64,000 bases of DNA, taken from the NCBI RefSeq assembly GCF_004216955.1, contig NZ_SGXL01000001.1, positions 372,001-436,000 of the forward strand, given 5' to 3'. The stretch is from Fictibacillus sp. BK138. GTDB taxonomy: Bacteria > Bacillota > Bacilli > Bacillales > Fictibacillaceae. Below the pieces are notes generated by a model. The model searched no databases and was not told where the DNA came from. It was given only the letters and a program-made list of their open reading frames with translations. Position numbers and translations under genes: made by a program. Below are positions 41,774 to 51,035 of this stretch, one piece after another. Position 1 is the stretch's first letter, and every line of letters starts with the position of its first letter.

Positions 41774-41900
41774 TAGGTGATGCCTCCTTACCTTTATCAA
41801 AGGTGGCACTCGGTCACATTGTGGGTACCAAGCTTACCTTAGACGCTAGTCGTCAAAGGTGTGGTGTGAGGTGGGGTTAAATGCCCCTCTTATTATTTTT
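41774..41900 (+). ncRNA. EAR / epsC-type processive antitermination RNA
   Basis: The non-coding stretch between galU and ugd contains ACCTTTATCAAAGGTGG, GGCACTCGGTCACATTGTGG, CCTTAGACGCTAGTCGTC and GGTGTGGTGTGAGG in order. I recognise these as the conserved core of the eps-associated RNA (Rfam epsC motif; recalled). Hairpins ACCTTT/AAAGGT, GAC/GTC and a last GGGG-TTAAATG-CCCC are visible. EAR makes polymerase ignore terminators in long exopolysaccharide operons, fitting the 13 kb still to be read. Confidence 0.85.
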
Positions 41901-42017
41901 AGAAAACCAGCTTATATGAAAACGCTTTTACATTATGGATACCTAATGAAAGGACATTTTTGAGTGCTCTTTCATTAGGTATTTACTATGAATTAATAAA
42001 AAGGAGATTTACTAATA

Positions 42018-43343
42018 GTGAAAATAACTGTAGTAGGTACAGGTTACGTTGGCCTTGTAACAGGCACTTGTTTGTCGGAAATCGGACATAACGTGATATG
42101 CATAGATATCGATGAAGAAAAAGTAAAAAAGATGAAAAAAGGGATATCTCCTATTTTTGAACCAGGACTAGATGAGCTCATGGTAAAAAATATAGAAATT
42201 GGTCGTTTAGACTTTACAACCGAATATATCGTTCCTTTTCAAACATCTGATGTGATCTATATTGCAGTAGGTACACCGGAGAATGAAGATGGTTCAGCCA
42301 ATTTATCATTTGTTGAGCAAGTTGCTATTGATATAGCCCAAAATGCTATTAAAGATTTAGTTGTTGTAACAAAGAGTACTGTACCTGTAGGGACGAATCA
42401 TTGGATTAAAGAAACGATTCAAAATCATCTAAAGACAAATGTAAATGTAGAAGTGGTCTCCAATCCTGAATTTCTAAGAGAAGGATCGGCTATCTATGAT
42501 TCTTTTAATGGAGATAGAATCGTTGTTGGAACTGAAAATCCAGAAACAGCTAGTTTACTTGAAGAGATTAATAAGCCTTTTGGTATCTCAGTGTTCAAAA
42601 CGGATATTCGCAGCGCGGAAATGATTAAGTATGCAGCGAACGCCTTTCTTGCAACTAAAATTAGTTTTATTAATGAAATCTCAAATATTTGCGAAAGAGT
42701 TGGAGCAAATGTTGAAGATGTTGCGATAGGAATGGGAAAAGACAATCGAATAGGCTCTCAATTTTTGAATGCTGGTATAGGATATGGCGGTTCTTGCTTC
42801 CCAAAAGATACAAAAGCTCTGGTGCAAATAGCTGGAAACGTAGAATATGAATTTGAATTGTTAAAAGGTGTTATTGAGGTTAATAGAAAGCAACAAAGTA
42901 TCTTGTTAAATAAGCTTCATAAGAGATTTGAAAGTTTAGAAGGAAAGAATATTGCAGTGTTAGGTCTTGCATTTAAGCCTAATACAGATGATATGCGTGA
43001 AGCTCCTTCAATTCCTATAACAAATCATCTAATTATCCAAGGAGCTAATGTTAATGCATATGATCCAATAGCTTCTGAAAATGCAAAAAAAGTATTGAAT
43101 GAAAATATTCATTATAAATCTAGTATTGAAGAAGCGATAACAAATGTTGATGCGATACTTATACTTACCGAATGGTCTGAAATTAAAAATCTACACAATT
43201 TACTAGATGAATCTAACCTAACTCATCCGATTGTGTTTGATGGGCGTAATTGCATGGATATAGAGAAGTTAAAAAATTCCAAAATTGAATATTATTCAAT
43301 GGGAAGACCAGCTATTAATGCAAAAGAAGTAGTTAAAGTTTGA
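42018..43343 (+). CDS. UDP-glucose 6-dehydrogenase
   Basis: 441 residues from GTG 42018, behind AAAAGGAGAT. The NAD-binding GTGYVGLVTGTCLSE is at residues 7-21, the family has VSNPEFLREGSA in the middle, and the catalytic Cys is in GYGGSCFPKDT (near residue 260). KPNTDDMREAPS follows. It oxidises UDP-glucose twice to UDP-glucuronate, giving the polymer an acidic sugar. It follows galU and the EAR RNA. Length is normal. Confidence 0.95.
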   Translation: MKITVVGTGYVGLVTGTCLSEIGHNVICIDIDEEKVKKMKKGISPIFEPGLDELMVKNIEIGRLDFTTEYIVPFQTSDVIYIAVGTPENEDGSANLSFVEQVAIDIAQNAIKDLVVVTKSTVPVGTNHWIKETIQNHLKTNVNVEVVSNPEFLREGSAIYDSFNGDRIVVGTENPETASLLEEINKPFGISVFKTDIRSAEMIKYAANAFLATKISFINEISNICERVGANVEDVAIGMGKDNRIGSQFLNAGIGYGGSCFPKDTKALVQIAGNVEYEFELLKGVIEVNRKQQSILLNKLHKRFESLEGKNIAVLGLAFKPNTDDMREAPSIPITNHLIIQGANVNAYDPIASENAKKVLNENIHYKSSIEEAITNVDAILILTEWSEIKNLHNLLDESNLTHPIVFDGRNCMDIEKLKNSKIEYYSMGRPAINAKEVVKV

Positions 43344-43367
43344 GAATAATGAAAGGGAGGGTAACGA

Positions 43368-44054
43368 ATGCCAGTAGTAGCAGAACATAAAATGACTGTA
43401 AATACGCATACTACTCAAAAGCATATTGTGGTTACAGCTGATGATAAACCACTTTATTTACTGTTAAAAAGAGGGGTGGACATTGTTGGTGCACTCATAG
43501 GAATTATATTATTATCATTAGTATTCTTAGCTACAGCAATATTAATTAAAAAAGAAGATTCCAAAGGACCAATCTTATTTAAACAAATTCGCGTTGGAAA
43601 AGACGGCAAAAAGTTTTATATGTATAAGTTCCGTTCTATGGTTAGTGATGCTGAAGAGAGGTTAGCAGAACTTCTTCAGTATAATGAGATTGAAGGAGCT
43701 ATGTTTAAAATGAAAGAAGATCCCCGTATTACAAAAATCGGGAAGTTTATTCGAAAGACTAGCATTGATGAACTTCCTCAGTTGTGGAATGTATTAAGGG
43801 GTGATATGAGCCTTGTAGGTCCACGTCCTCCTCTTCCAAGAGAGGTTAGAGAATATACCAAGTATCACAAACAACGATTAATTGTGACACCTGGTTGTAC
43901 AGGTCTTTGGCAAGTTAGTGGTAGAAATAATCTAGGGTTTGATCAAATGGTAGAGTTAGATTTATATTATATTTCAAATAGAAGTATCATGTATGATATT
44001 AAGATAATTATTAAAACAATAACTAGTATAATAAAATCAAATGGTGCCTTTTAA
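43368..44054 (+). CDS. Undecaprenyl-phosphate sugar-1-phosphate transferase
   Basis: 228 residues behind GAAAGGGAGGG. The short bac_transf type has one membrane helix (about 35-58) and lacks the extra helices of WbaP. Conserved blocks KRGVDIVGALIGII, FKQIRVGKDGK, YKFRSM, KIGKFIRKTSIDELPQLWN, GDMSLVGPRP and TPGCTGLWQVSGR are intact. It starts the repeat unit by moving a sugar phosphate onto the lipid carrier at the inner membrane face. Confidence 0.94.
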   Translation: MPVVAEHKMTVNTHTTQKHIVVTADDKPLYLLLKRGVDIVGALIGIILLSLVFLATAILIKKEDSKGPILFKQIRVGKDGKKFYMYKFRSMVSDAEERLAELLQYNEIEGAMFKMKEDPRITKIGKFIRKTSIDELPQLWNVLRGDMSLVGPRPPLPREVREYTKYHKQRLIVTPGCTGLWQVSGRNNLGFDQMVELDLYYISNRSIMYDIKIIIKTITSIIKSNGAF

Positions 44055-44092
44055 AATAAGAGCATTAACCACTTTTTGAGAGTAGTGACGAT

Positions 44093-45214
44093 ATGAAATT
44101 ACTGTTAATAACTAGTATGTATCCGAAGCAAGATAATTTATATAGAAACGCTTTTGTTCATAGAAGAGTTCTTAATTATAAAGTTCTTAATCCAAATCTT
44201 GAAATTACAATTTTTGTTTTAAATCATTCAAATAAGGAACAATATAAATTTGAAAATGTAAATGTAATTGAAGGCAATTCACAAGAATTACAAAACTTAA
44301 TAGATAGAAATTATTATAACAAGATTTTAATTCATTTTATTGATAGACATATGATGAAAGTGCTTAGGAATATTAATTTTCGTATTCCTACAATTATATG
44401 GGTACATGGTGTAGAAGCATTGGGGTGGTATAGAAGACTATTTAATTTCAATTTAAAGGAATTCCCTAAATATATATTGCAGAATACTTTACAAATGTAC
44501 TTACTTAATAGATTTATATCATCTACGAAAAATAAAAAGGTTAAATTTGTTTTTGTTTCAAAATGGATGAAGAAAATTCTTGAAACGGATACCTTTTCAA
44601 AATTAAATAATAGTTCAATTATTCCAAATCCGATAGACATCAAACTTTTTAATTATGTTAAGAAGCCTATTGAACACAGAAAAAAAATACTATTAATAAG
44701 ACCATTTGATTCAAAAAAATATGCAAATGATATTGCAATAAAAACAATTTTAATGTTGAGTAGAAAACATTTTTTCGAAAATTTAGAAATTACTATTTAT
44801 GGTAAAGGGAGACACTTTGATAAATTAACCTCACAACTTAGTGCTTTTGAAAATATATCCATAAACAATAGATTTTTAACGCAAGAGGAAATCTCAGATA
44901 TACACAAAGAACACGGGATTTTTCTATGCCCAACAAGACAAGATGCACAAGGTGTATCAATGTGTGAGGCCATGTCAAGCGGTTTGATACCTATCACTTC
45001 TTTAAATACAGCAATTCCTGAATTTGTTCATGATGGAGAAAGTGGCTTCTTAAGAAACACCCCAGAAGAAATGGCTAAAGCAATTGAAGAACTATATTAT
45101 GATCCAATATTATTTCAAAAAATGTCTGAAGAAGCTTCGAAAACTATACAAAGTTTGTGTAATAACGATTTAACCATTTCCAAGGAGATGTACCTCATCA
45201 GTGAAAATATTTAA
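44093..45214 (+). CDS. Glycosyltransferase, GT4-like
   Basis: 373 residues; the ribosome site is weak (GAGAGTAGTGACG). The N-terminal half is not conserved but has IIWVHGVEALGW. The C-terminal half has the GT-B nucleotide-sugar site: KKILLIRPFDSKKY, ITIYGKGRHFD, FLCPTRQDAQGVSMCEAMSS and IPEFVHDGESGFL, with the E-x7-E pattern slightly altered. It adds one sugar to the lipid-linked unit. It overlaps the flippase gene by 14 bases and is markedly AT-rich. Confidence 0.82.
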   Translation: MKLLLITSMYPKQDNLYRNAFVHRRVLNYKVLNPNLEITIFVLNHSNKEQYKFENVNVIEGNSQELQNLIDRNYYNKILIHFIDRHMMKVLRNINFRIPTIIWVHGVEALGWYRRLFNFNLKEFPKYILQNTLQMYLLNRFISSTKNKKVKFVFVSKWMKKILETDTFSKLNNSSIIPNPIDIKLFNYVKKPIEHRKKILLIRPFDSKKYANDIAIKTILMLSRKHFFENLEITIYGKGRHFDKLTSQLSAFENISINNRFLTQEEISDIHKEHGIFLCPTRQDAQGVSMCEAMSSGLIPITSLNTAIPEFVHDGESGFLRNTPEEMAKAIEELYYDPILFQKMSEEASKTIQSLCNNDLTISKEMYLISENI

Positions 45215-46628
45215 GAACCAACTATTAAAAAAGTTTATTGCATTCTCCATTGGAAATTGGATTACTTTACTTATTGCACTAATATCCACACCAATTATTA
45301 CAAGAATTTTAACACCGGAAGAATTTGGGGTTTTTTCTTTATTTACTATTACCGTAAATTTTTTAATTGTGATTGCTACAATGGGATTAGACCAAAGTTA
45401 CGCGAGGTATTATTATGATGGATCTAATCCTCTTAAACTTTTTTATCTTACCTTAACTTCTTCCTTATTAATTAGTATAGTATTTTCTTTAATATTATTA
45501 CCATGGCTGAATGTTGTAATTAAATTTATTTTTAATATAGAAAGTACTTTAATAGGTTTCCTATTAATTTTCGGCTTAATTATTGGTATTTTAAATAAAT
45601 TTATTTTACTTTTGTTTAGAATGGAACAAAAAGCCAAATTATATTCATTATTTCAAGTAACTATGAAGGTAACAGAATTAATTCTTTTGATTGTTTTGTA
45701 TTATTTTTTAAATAATCATTTGCAAAATTATTTAATACCAATAATATCATTCTTATTGTCTGTATTTTTTACAACTTTAGTTGGTTACATGTTTAAAAGT
45801 AGTTTAAACATAAAAAACCTCCAAAGAATTGAAGGTAGAACTATTAAATTTAGTAAACTTTTTCGCTACGGATTTCCTTTAGCTATATCATTAATAATCA
45901 CATGGTTATTTCAATATGCCGATAGGTTCTTAATAAAAAATATAGCTGGTTATAATGAATTAGGAATCTATTCAGCAGCATTTAAAATTATATCAATATT
46001 AAATATATTACAAGTAAGTTTTACTACTTTTTGGGTACCTGTTAGTAATGAAAAATTTTTCGGCTTAAAAAAGAATTCGACTGATTTTTTTAAACAAATG
46101 TTTAATTTGGTTTCATTCGTTATGATAACACTTGGCTTTGTCTTAATTTTATTTAGAGATTTCTTAATATATATCTTTGGCAACTCATACGAAAATGCAA
46201 TATATGTGTTTCCGATGTTGATATTTATTCCTATAATGTACACAATTTCAGAGATTAGTGTAGTCGGAATAAATTTTTACAAAAAACAAAAATGGCAAAT
46301 AATTATTGCAATAGTTACTTGCTTATTAAATATAATCTTAAACTATTTGTTTATTCCGAATTGGGGGGCAAAAGGAGCAGCAATATCAACTGGTATTTCA
46401 TATATTTTATTTATGTTTTTGAGAACTATCGTTGGGAATTTTTATTTCAATATGAATTTAACTCTAAAAAAATTCTTTGTAAGTTTATCATTATTGTTAA
46501 TCATATCATTGATTTTCACCTTCACTAAGACAAATTTATTTACTTTTTCTATTTTAGTTATATCTTTATTAGTCCACATATTCTTAAATAGAAGAATAGT
46601 AATCGAATTAAAAAGCAAAATACTTTAA
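45201..46628 (+). CDS. Polysaccharide flippase (Wzx family)
   Basis: 475 residues from GTG 45201, after CAAGGAGATG. Twelve to fourteen membrane helices run over the whole length. ITRILTPEEFGVFSLF near the N-terminus and ADRFLIKNIAGYNELGIYSA in the middle are typical of the RfbX/MOP polysaccharide transporters. It should flip the undecaprenyl-linked repeat unit across the membrane for the polymerase encoded two genes on. Very AT-rich. Confidence 0.9.
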   Translation: MKIFKNQLLKKFIAFSIGNWITLLIALISTPIITRILTPEEFGVFSLFTITVNFLIVIATMGLDQSYARYYYDGSNPLKLFYLTLTSSLLISIVFSLILLPWLNVVIKFIFNIESTLIGFLLIFGLIIGILNKFILLLFRMEQKAKLYSLFQVTMKVTELILLIVLYYFLNNHLQNYLIPIISFLLSVFFTTLVGYMFKSSLNIKNLQRIEGRTIKFSKLFRYGFPLAISLIITWLFQYADRFLIKNIAGYNELGIYSAAFKIISILNILQVSFTTFWVPVSNEKFFGLKKNSTDFFKQMFNLVSFVMITLGFVLILFRDFLIYIFGNSYENAIYVFPMLIFIPIMYTISEISVVGINFYKKQKWQIIIAIVTCLLNIILNYLFIPNWGAKGAAISTGISYILFMFLRTIVGNFYFNMNLTLKKFFVSLSLLLIISLIFTFTKTNLFTFSILVISLLVHIFLNRRIVIELKSKIL

Positions 46629-46652
46629 ATAAGAGTATAGGAAGGATTAGTT

Positions 46653-47861
46653 TTGAAAAAGAAAATTTTAATTGTTAATTCTTATTACGACCCAACTGTC
46701 ATAGGTGGTGCGGAGATATCTACTCAACTCTTAGCAGAAGGGTTACAGAATAACTTTGAAGTATTTGTATTAACATCTACTAAAAATAAAAGTAACGATA
46801 TAATAATTGAGGAAATTAATGGGGTAAAAATATATAGAATGCCTATTAAAAATATTTATTGGCCACCAGAAAAAGAAGTGAAAAGTAATTATACAAAACT
46901 TCTGTGGCATTTAATAAATACCTTTAATCCTGTGCAATATAATCTATTATTAAAAACAATTACCACTATTAAACCGGATATTATTCATACAAATAATTTA
47001 ATGTGTATAGGCACATATATATGGAGGATAGGAAAAAAACTCTCAATACCTGTAATTCATACATTAAGAGATTATGCTTTAATCGATCCTGTGAAAAATA
47101 AAACACTAAGTAATATTATTTCTAAAATTAATATTAAACGTGCACAAAACATAGATTTTGTGGTAGGTATTTCAAATTTTATCTATAAGGAACATACAAA
47201 TAAAGGTTTTTTTAAAAATATCCCAGTAGATCGTATATTTAATGTAGTTCATACTAAAAAATACAAAAAAACTTATTTAAGTTCAAATACAAAAGGGCTA
47301 ATTATTGGCTATTATGGACAACTTGCGGAGAATAAAGGAATTCAAATTTTAATAGATATAATAAATAACACTAAAGAAAATCTTATTTCAAAAATATATA
47401 TATGTGGTTCTGGTTCGTTTGAAAGTAAAATTAAAGAACTAAGTAATTTTGATAAACGAATTATTTTTTTGGGTAAAACTACAAAAGATGAAGTCTATAA
47501 ACTTATGGCACAATCCGATCTTACTATTGTCCCATCGATCTGGAATGAGCCATTTGGAAGAGTAATAATTGAATCATATCGACAAGGTACGCCTGTATTG
47601 GGTTCTAATGTTGGTGGTATTCCTGAGATATTAGTTGAAAAACAAATATTATTGGCAAGTCCTACTTATAGTGATTTTATAAAAAAAATAATTTTCTTCT
47701 CTGAATTAAGCACACAAAAAAGAAAATCTATAATTAGTAATTGTTATATTGAATCTAGCAAATATATTAATAATATTAAGCTATATATTGATGTTTATAA
47801 TAAATTTTTTAATAAAAAAAACGAGGTTACTATCGATGGTAATAAACACGGGATTAGCTAA
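46653..47861 (+). CDS. Glycosyltransferase family 4
   Basis: 402 residues from TTG 46653, behind AGGAAGGATTAG. The N-terminal acceptor domain begins IVNSYYDPTVIGGAEISTQL. The C-terminal donor domain has IGYYGQLAENKGIQILIDII, YICGSGSFE and PSIWNEPFGRVIIESYRQGT with the E-x7-E catalytic pattern. Cytoplasmic, membrane-associated. It overlaps the next gene by 26 bases. Sugar and linkage unknown. Confidence 0.9.
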   Translation: MKKKILIVNSYYDPTVIGGAEISTQLLAEGLQNNFEVFVLTSTKNKSNDIIIEEINGVKIYRMPIKNIYWPPEKEVKSNYTKLLWHLINTFNPVQYNLLLKTITTIKPDIIHTNNLMCIGTYIWRIGKKLSIPVIHTLRDYALIDPVKNKTLSNIISKINIKRAQNIDFVVGISNFIYKEHTNKGFFKNIPVDRIFNVVHTKKYKKTYLSSNTKGLIIGYYGQLAENKGIQILIDIINNTKENLISKIYICGSGSFESKIKELSNFDKRIIFLGKTTKDEVYKLMAQSDLTIVPSIWNEPFGRVIIESYRQGTPVLGSNVGGIPEILVEKQILLASPTYSDFIKKIIFFSELSTQKRKSIISNCYIESSKYINNIKLYIDVYNKFFNKKNEVTIDGNKHGIS

Positions 47862-49056
47862 TTTAAATCGATATAATTTAAATTTCATAATAATATTTTT
47901 TTATTATGCAGCAATTTATGGAACTATCGCAGTATTTGAAGAAAATATGATGATAAGGTCAATAAAAGATATTATTCTTCTAGTGATTTCGTTTATAACA
48001 TTATTTATAATTATTTTCAAAAAGCAACAAAAGGATTTATTTGTTTTGTTTGTTCTGTTTCTTTTTTATATCCCTATAATTATTATTCCTTACATGTTCT
48101 TAAATTTAAGCGAACAATCATTATTATATGGTTTAAAAATTACTATACTTCCTATAGTCATGCTTTTTACAGGTATATTATTAAGCAATTTTATAAAAAA
48201 AGATAAAATATTAAATTGTTTTAAGGGTATTTTCTTCATTATTACAGCTACATGGTTAATACAATATTTTTTAGGTATTGAAAAATTATTAAATTTCGGA
48301 TATGAGTATGGAATAAATGTTAAGCATTTTTATGGTTACTTAAGGCTGCCCTCAACAATAGGTACACCAGATGGTTATGCAATTCTACTAGCATTTTTAT
48401 CAATTATAATTGAAAGAAATATAAAAAACAAAAAAATAAAAATACTATTTTTTATAGTTTCTATGGTTTTTATACTTTCTAGTACTATAAGATCAGCAAT
48501 AATGTACTGGTTAGTCGCATATATCACCCTTTTCTTTTTAAGAGTTCTTACAAGTCGTACCAAGTTTATTATTTATTCTTCACTTTTATTAATCTTTGTA
48601 CCCATTTTTTTATTCATCATGTCAAAAGTAAATAATTCATTATTTTCAATTCACTCACTTGAAGATAGGCTCTCTCACTGGAACTTAATAGAGTTTGATC
48701 CATTTTCAACCAAAGGAATAATCGGGAGTGGACTTGGATCAGTTGGAGCTTCGAGTGTAAAATTAGAAGAAATCAACAGATCTCTAAATGGATATGCTGT
48801 TGATAATCAATTTTTAGCTATTTATTATCAAATAGGTATACTAGGTATAATAATATTTTTGTTAATTATATTTTATATACTCTATGTGTTCTTTAAAAAA
48901 AGAAGTAAAGGGCAATTAGGGATAATAATAATAATAGGCACTATAGTTTCTTGTCTTTTTACTAATACTTTAGAGATATATCCATATAATTTATATTTTT
49001 GGTTTTACCTTGGTATATTAATAGATGAACCAGAGCTTATAGAAACCGAGTATTAG
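47836..49056 (+). CDS. O-antigen ligase/polymerase-like membrane protein (Wzy candidate)
   Basis: 406 residues from ATG 47836, eight bases after GAGGT; an in-frame ATG at 47749 lies in the previous gene without a ribosome site. About eleven membrane helices are visible. The large loop holds SLEDRLSHWNLIEF and GIIGSGLGSVGASS, which is the region where Wzy/WaaL proteins carry key residues. It should polymerise repeat units at the outer membrane face. Its position within the cluster supports the role. Confidence 0.82.
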   Translation: MVINTGLANLNRYNLNFIIIFFYYAAIYGTIAVFEENMMIRSIKDIILLVISFITLFIIIFKKQQKDLFVLFVLFLFYIPIIIIPYMFLNLSEQSLLYGLKITILPIVMLFTGILLSNFIKKDKILNCFKGIFFIITATWLIQYFLGIEKLLNFGYEYGINVKHFYGYLRLPSTIGTPDGYAILLAFLSIIIERNIKNKKIKILFFIVSMVFILSSTIRSAIMYWLVAYITLFFLRVLTSRTKFIIYSSLLLIFVPIFLFIMSKVNNSLFSIHSLEDRLSHWNLIEFDPFSTKGIIGSGLGSVGASSVKLEEINRSLNGYAVDNQFLAIYYQIGILGIIIFLLIIFYILYVFFKKRSKGQLGIIIIIGTIVSCLFTNTLEIYPYNLYFWFYLGILIDEPELIETEY

Positions 49057-49172
49057 GAGTACTTAAAGGAAAATTATTAGTTAATACTCTTACTAATGTT
49101 ACGTTTATATATGAATTTGTTAAACGAAATTTTATAATTATTTAATACATCATCATTAAGTAGGGGATATCT

Positions 49173-49667
49173 TTGTTAAAAAGGATTAAACATCATGCCT
49201 GGTCTTTTTTAGTTAATGTTATTGGAGGTTGCACAATATTTCCTAAAAGGGTTAGATGGAGATGGTACCGTATTTTCGGAATAAATAACGATCGAATAAA
49301 TGTTAACTCGCATTGTTATTTCCGAACTCCAAATGTTGTTATAGGAAAGAACTCATTTTTAAACAATCGTTGTTTTATTGAAAGTAATGCTAGAGTTACA
49401 ATCGGAACAGACTGCTGTATTGCTATGGATGTAATTATTGGGAGTGATACACATGAATTGGGAGATTCAAAGCGAAGAGCAGGAAAAGTTATTAGTCTAC
49501 CAATTACTATAGGGGATGGATGTTGGATAGGAGCTAGATCTACAATTCTTGCAGGAGTAACAATTGGTGAAGGTTGTATAATTGCGGCAGGTTCTGTTGT
49601 TATAAAGGATTGTAAACCTAATAGTTTGTACGCTGGTGTTCCTGCTATATGGAAAAAAGATTTATAA
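49173..49667 (+). CDS. Hexapeptide-repeat acyltransferase
   Basis: 164 residues from TTG 49173, behind TAGGGGATAT. The left-handed beta-helix starts at about residue 50 and has isoleucine-rich hexapeptides (VVIGKNSFLNN, VTIGTDC, ITIGDGCWIGARSTIL, VTIGEGCIIAAGSVV). The catalytic His is in DTHELGD. It ends with the usual SLYAGVPAIW. Such enzymes O-acetylate sugars from acetyl-CoA. It closes the first half of the cluster, and a terminator follows. Confidence 0.9.
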   Translation: MLKRIKHHAWSFLVNVIGGCTIFPKRVRWRWYRIFGINNDRINVNSHCYFRTPNVVIGKNSFLNNRCFIESNARVTIGTDCCIAMDVIIGSDTHELGDSKRRAGKVISLPITIGDGCWIGARSTILAGVTIGEGCIIAAGSVVIKDCKPNSLYAGVPAIWKKDL

Positions 49668-49747
49668 ATAAATAACAATGTGTAATGATAAAATAAAGTG
49701 GTTTATATTACTTCATTTAGAATTTTTAACTGCTTATACCAAAACTT

Positions 49748-49776
49748 GCGAAGTCGATATCCGACTTTGCTTTTTT
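49748..49776 (+). terminator. Terminator within the exopolysaccharide cluster
   Basis: GCGAAGTCG pairs with CGACTTTGC, followed by TTTTTT. EAR-modified polymerase may read through it. Confidence 0.8.
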
Positions 49777-49880
49777 GATACTGAAAAAGTTATTGTGGAA
49801 AGGATAATTACCCCCCTTTTTAGATACAAAAGACACAAAGAATTATCGGTAATTTAAAGTTCGTAGCTTATTTTGTACAG

Positions 49881-49910
49881 TTGTCAAATTTCAAATTCAA
49901 GGATTAATAA
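49881..49910 (+). promoter_or_regulatory. Candidate promoter of the second half of the cluster
   Basis: TTGTCA, 18 bases, TAATAA, ending 28 bases before the next start codon. Confidence 0.4.
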
Positions 49911-49937
49911 TAATTAGAAAAGAAGTGGAGGGAAATC

Positions 49938-51035
49938 ATGAAAATATATATAAATGGAAGATTTTTAACTCAGAATACTACAGGTGTACAAAGAGTTGCT
50001 CAAGAAATAATAAAAAGTTTAGATTGTGAACTACTGTTTTATAAAGGTGAACCTATTTCTTTTGAAATATTATTGCCTAAAAATCAAACATTAAAATTGG
50101 AATTGAAAAATATTAAGATGAAAAAAGTCGGCCACTTAACTGGACATTTATGGGAACAATTAGAGTTACCCTTTTATTGCAAAAAGAAATTATTAATTAA
50201 TTTTTGTAATACTGCACCTGCATTAAAAAAAGAACAAATGGTTTTTATTCATGATGCTGCTATATTTTCTAAACCAGAAGGTTATTCTTTGAAATTTATT
50301 TTATGGTATAGACTTTTATATTTATTTGTTGCTAGATTTTCTTATAAAATAATTACTGTTTCTAATTTTTCGAAGGGTGAACTAGTGAGGTATTTACCCA
50401 ACTTAAAGAAAAAGATATCAGTTATTCCTATAGCAGCTAACCATATTGATAAATTAAAAAGTGATGAATCAATCCTAATTAATAACGGATTGGATAAAAA
50501 AGATTATCTTTTTGCAGTAAGTAGTATGCATCCAAATAAAAACTTTAAATTAATAATAAATGCTTTAGAACAGATGACTAGTTTTAAGGGGCAAGTAGTA
50601 ATTGCTGGATCTTCTAATGGCAAAGTGTTTTCTAAAGAAAAATACAAAAAAAATAATAATATAAAGTTTATTGGATACGTAACAGATGAGCAGCTAAAAG
50701 CTTTATATAAAAATGCAAAAGCATTTATTTTCCCATCATTATACGAGGGTTTCGGATTACCTCCACTTGAAGCAATGAATATGGGGTGTCCGGTAATAGT
50801 TTCCAACGCCGCTTCAATACCCGAAGTTTGTGGAGATGCAGCATTATATTTTAATCCGAATGATTTCCAAGAGCTTCAGAATTGTTTTAATTTAATTTAC
50901 AATGATGAAACCTTGATTAAAGATTTAAAAAGAAATGGTTTAAGAAGGAGTAAAAAGTACCATTGGTCTAAGACCTCCGAAGAATTAATTAATAAAATAA
51001 AAGAGGTATTAAATGAAAATCGCAATTATACATGA
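49938..51035 (+). CDS. Glycosyltransferase family 4 (mannosyltransferase-like)
   Basis: 365 residues behind [33 protein letters not shown] at the start and [16 protein letters not shown]-like middle lead to a donor domain with [54 protein letters not shown] and [15 protein letters not shown]. This layout is frequent in mannosyltransferases such as WbdA-like enzymes; GDP-mannose genes follow. It overlaps the next gene by 23 bases. Confidence 0.9.
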   Translation: MKIYINGRFLTQNTTGVQRVAQEIIKSLDCELLFYKGEPISFEILLPKNQTLKLELKNIKMKKVGHLTGHLWEQLELPFYCKKKLLINFCNTAPALKKEQMVFIHDAAIFSKPEGYSLKFILWYRLLYLFVARFSYKIITVSNFSKGELVRYLPNLKKKISVIPIAANHIDKLKSDESILINNGLDKKDYLFAVSSMHPNKNFKLIINALEQMTSFKGQVVIAGSSNGKVFSKEKYKKNNNIKFIGYVTDEQLKALYKNAKAFIFPSLYEGFGLPPLEAMNMGCPVIVSNAASIPEVCGDAALYFNPNDFQELQNCFNLIYNDETLIKDLKRNGLRRSKKYHWSKTSEELINKIKEVLNENRNYT

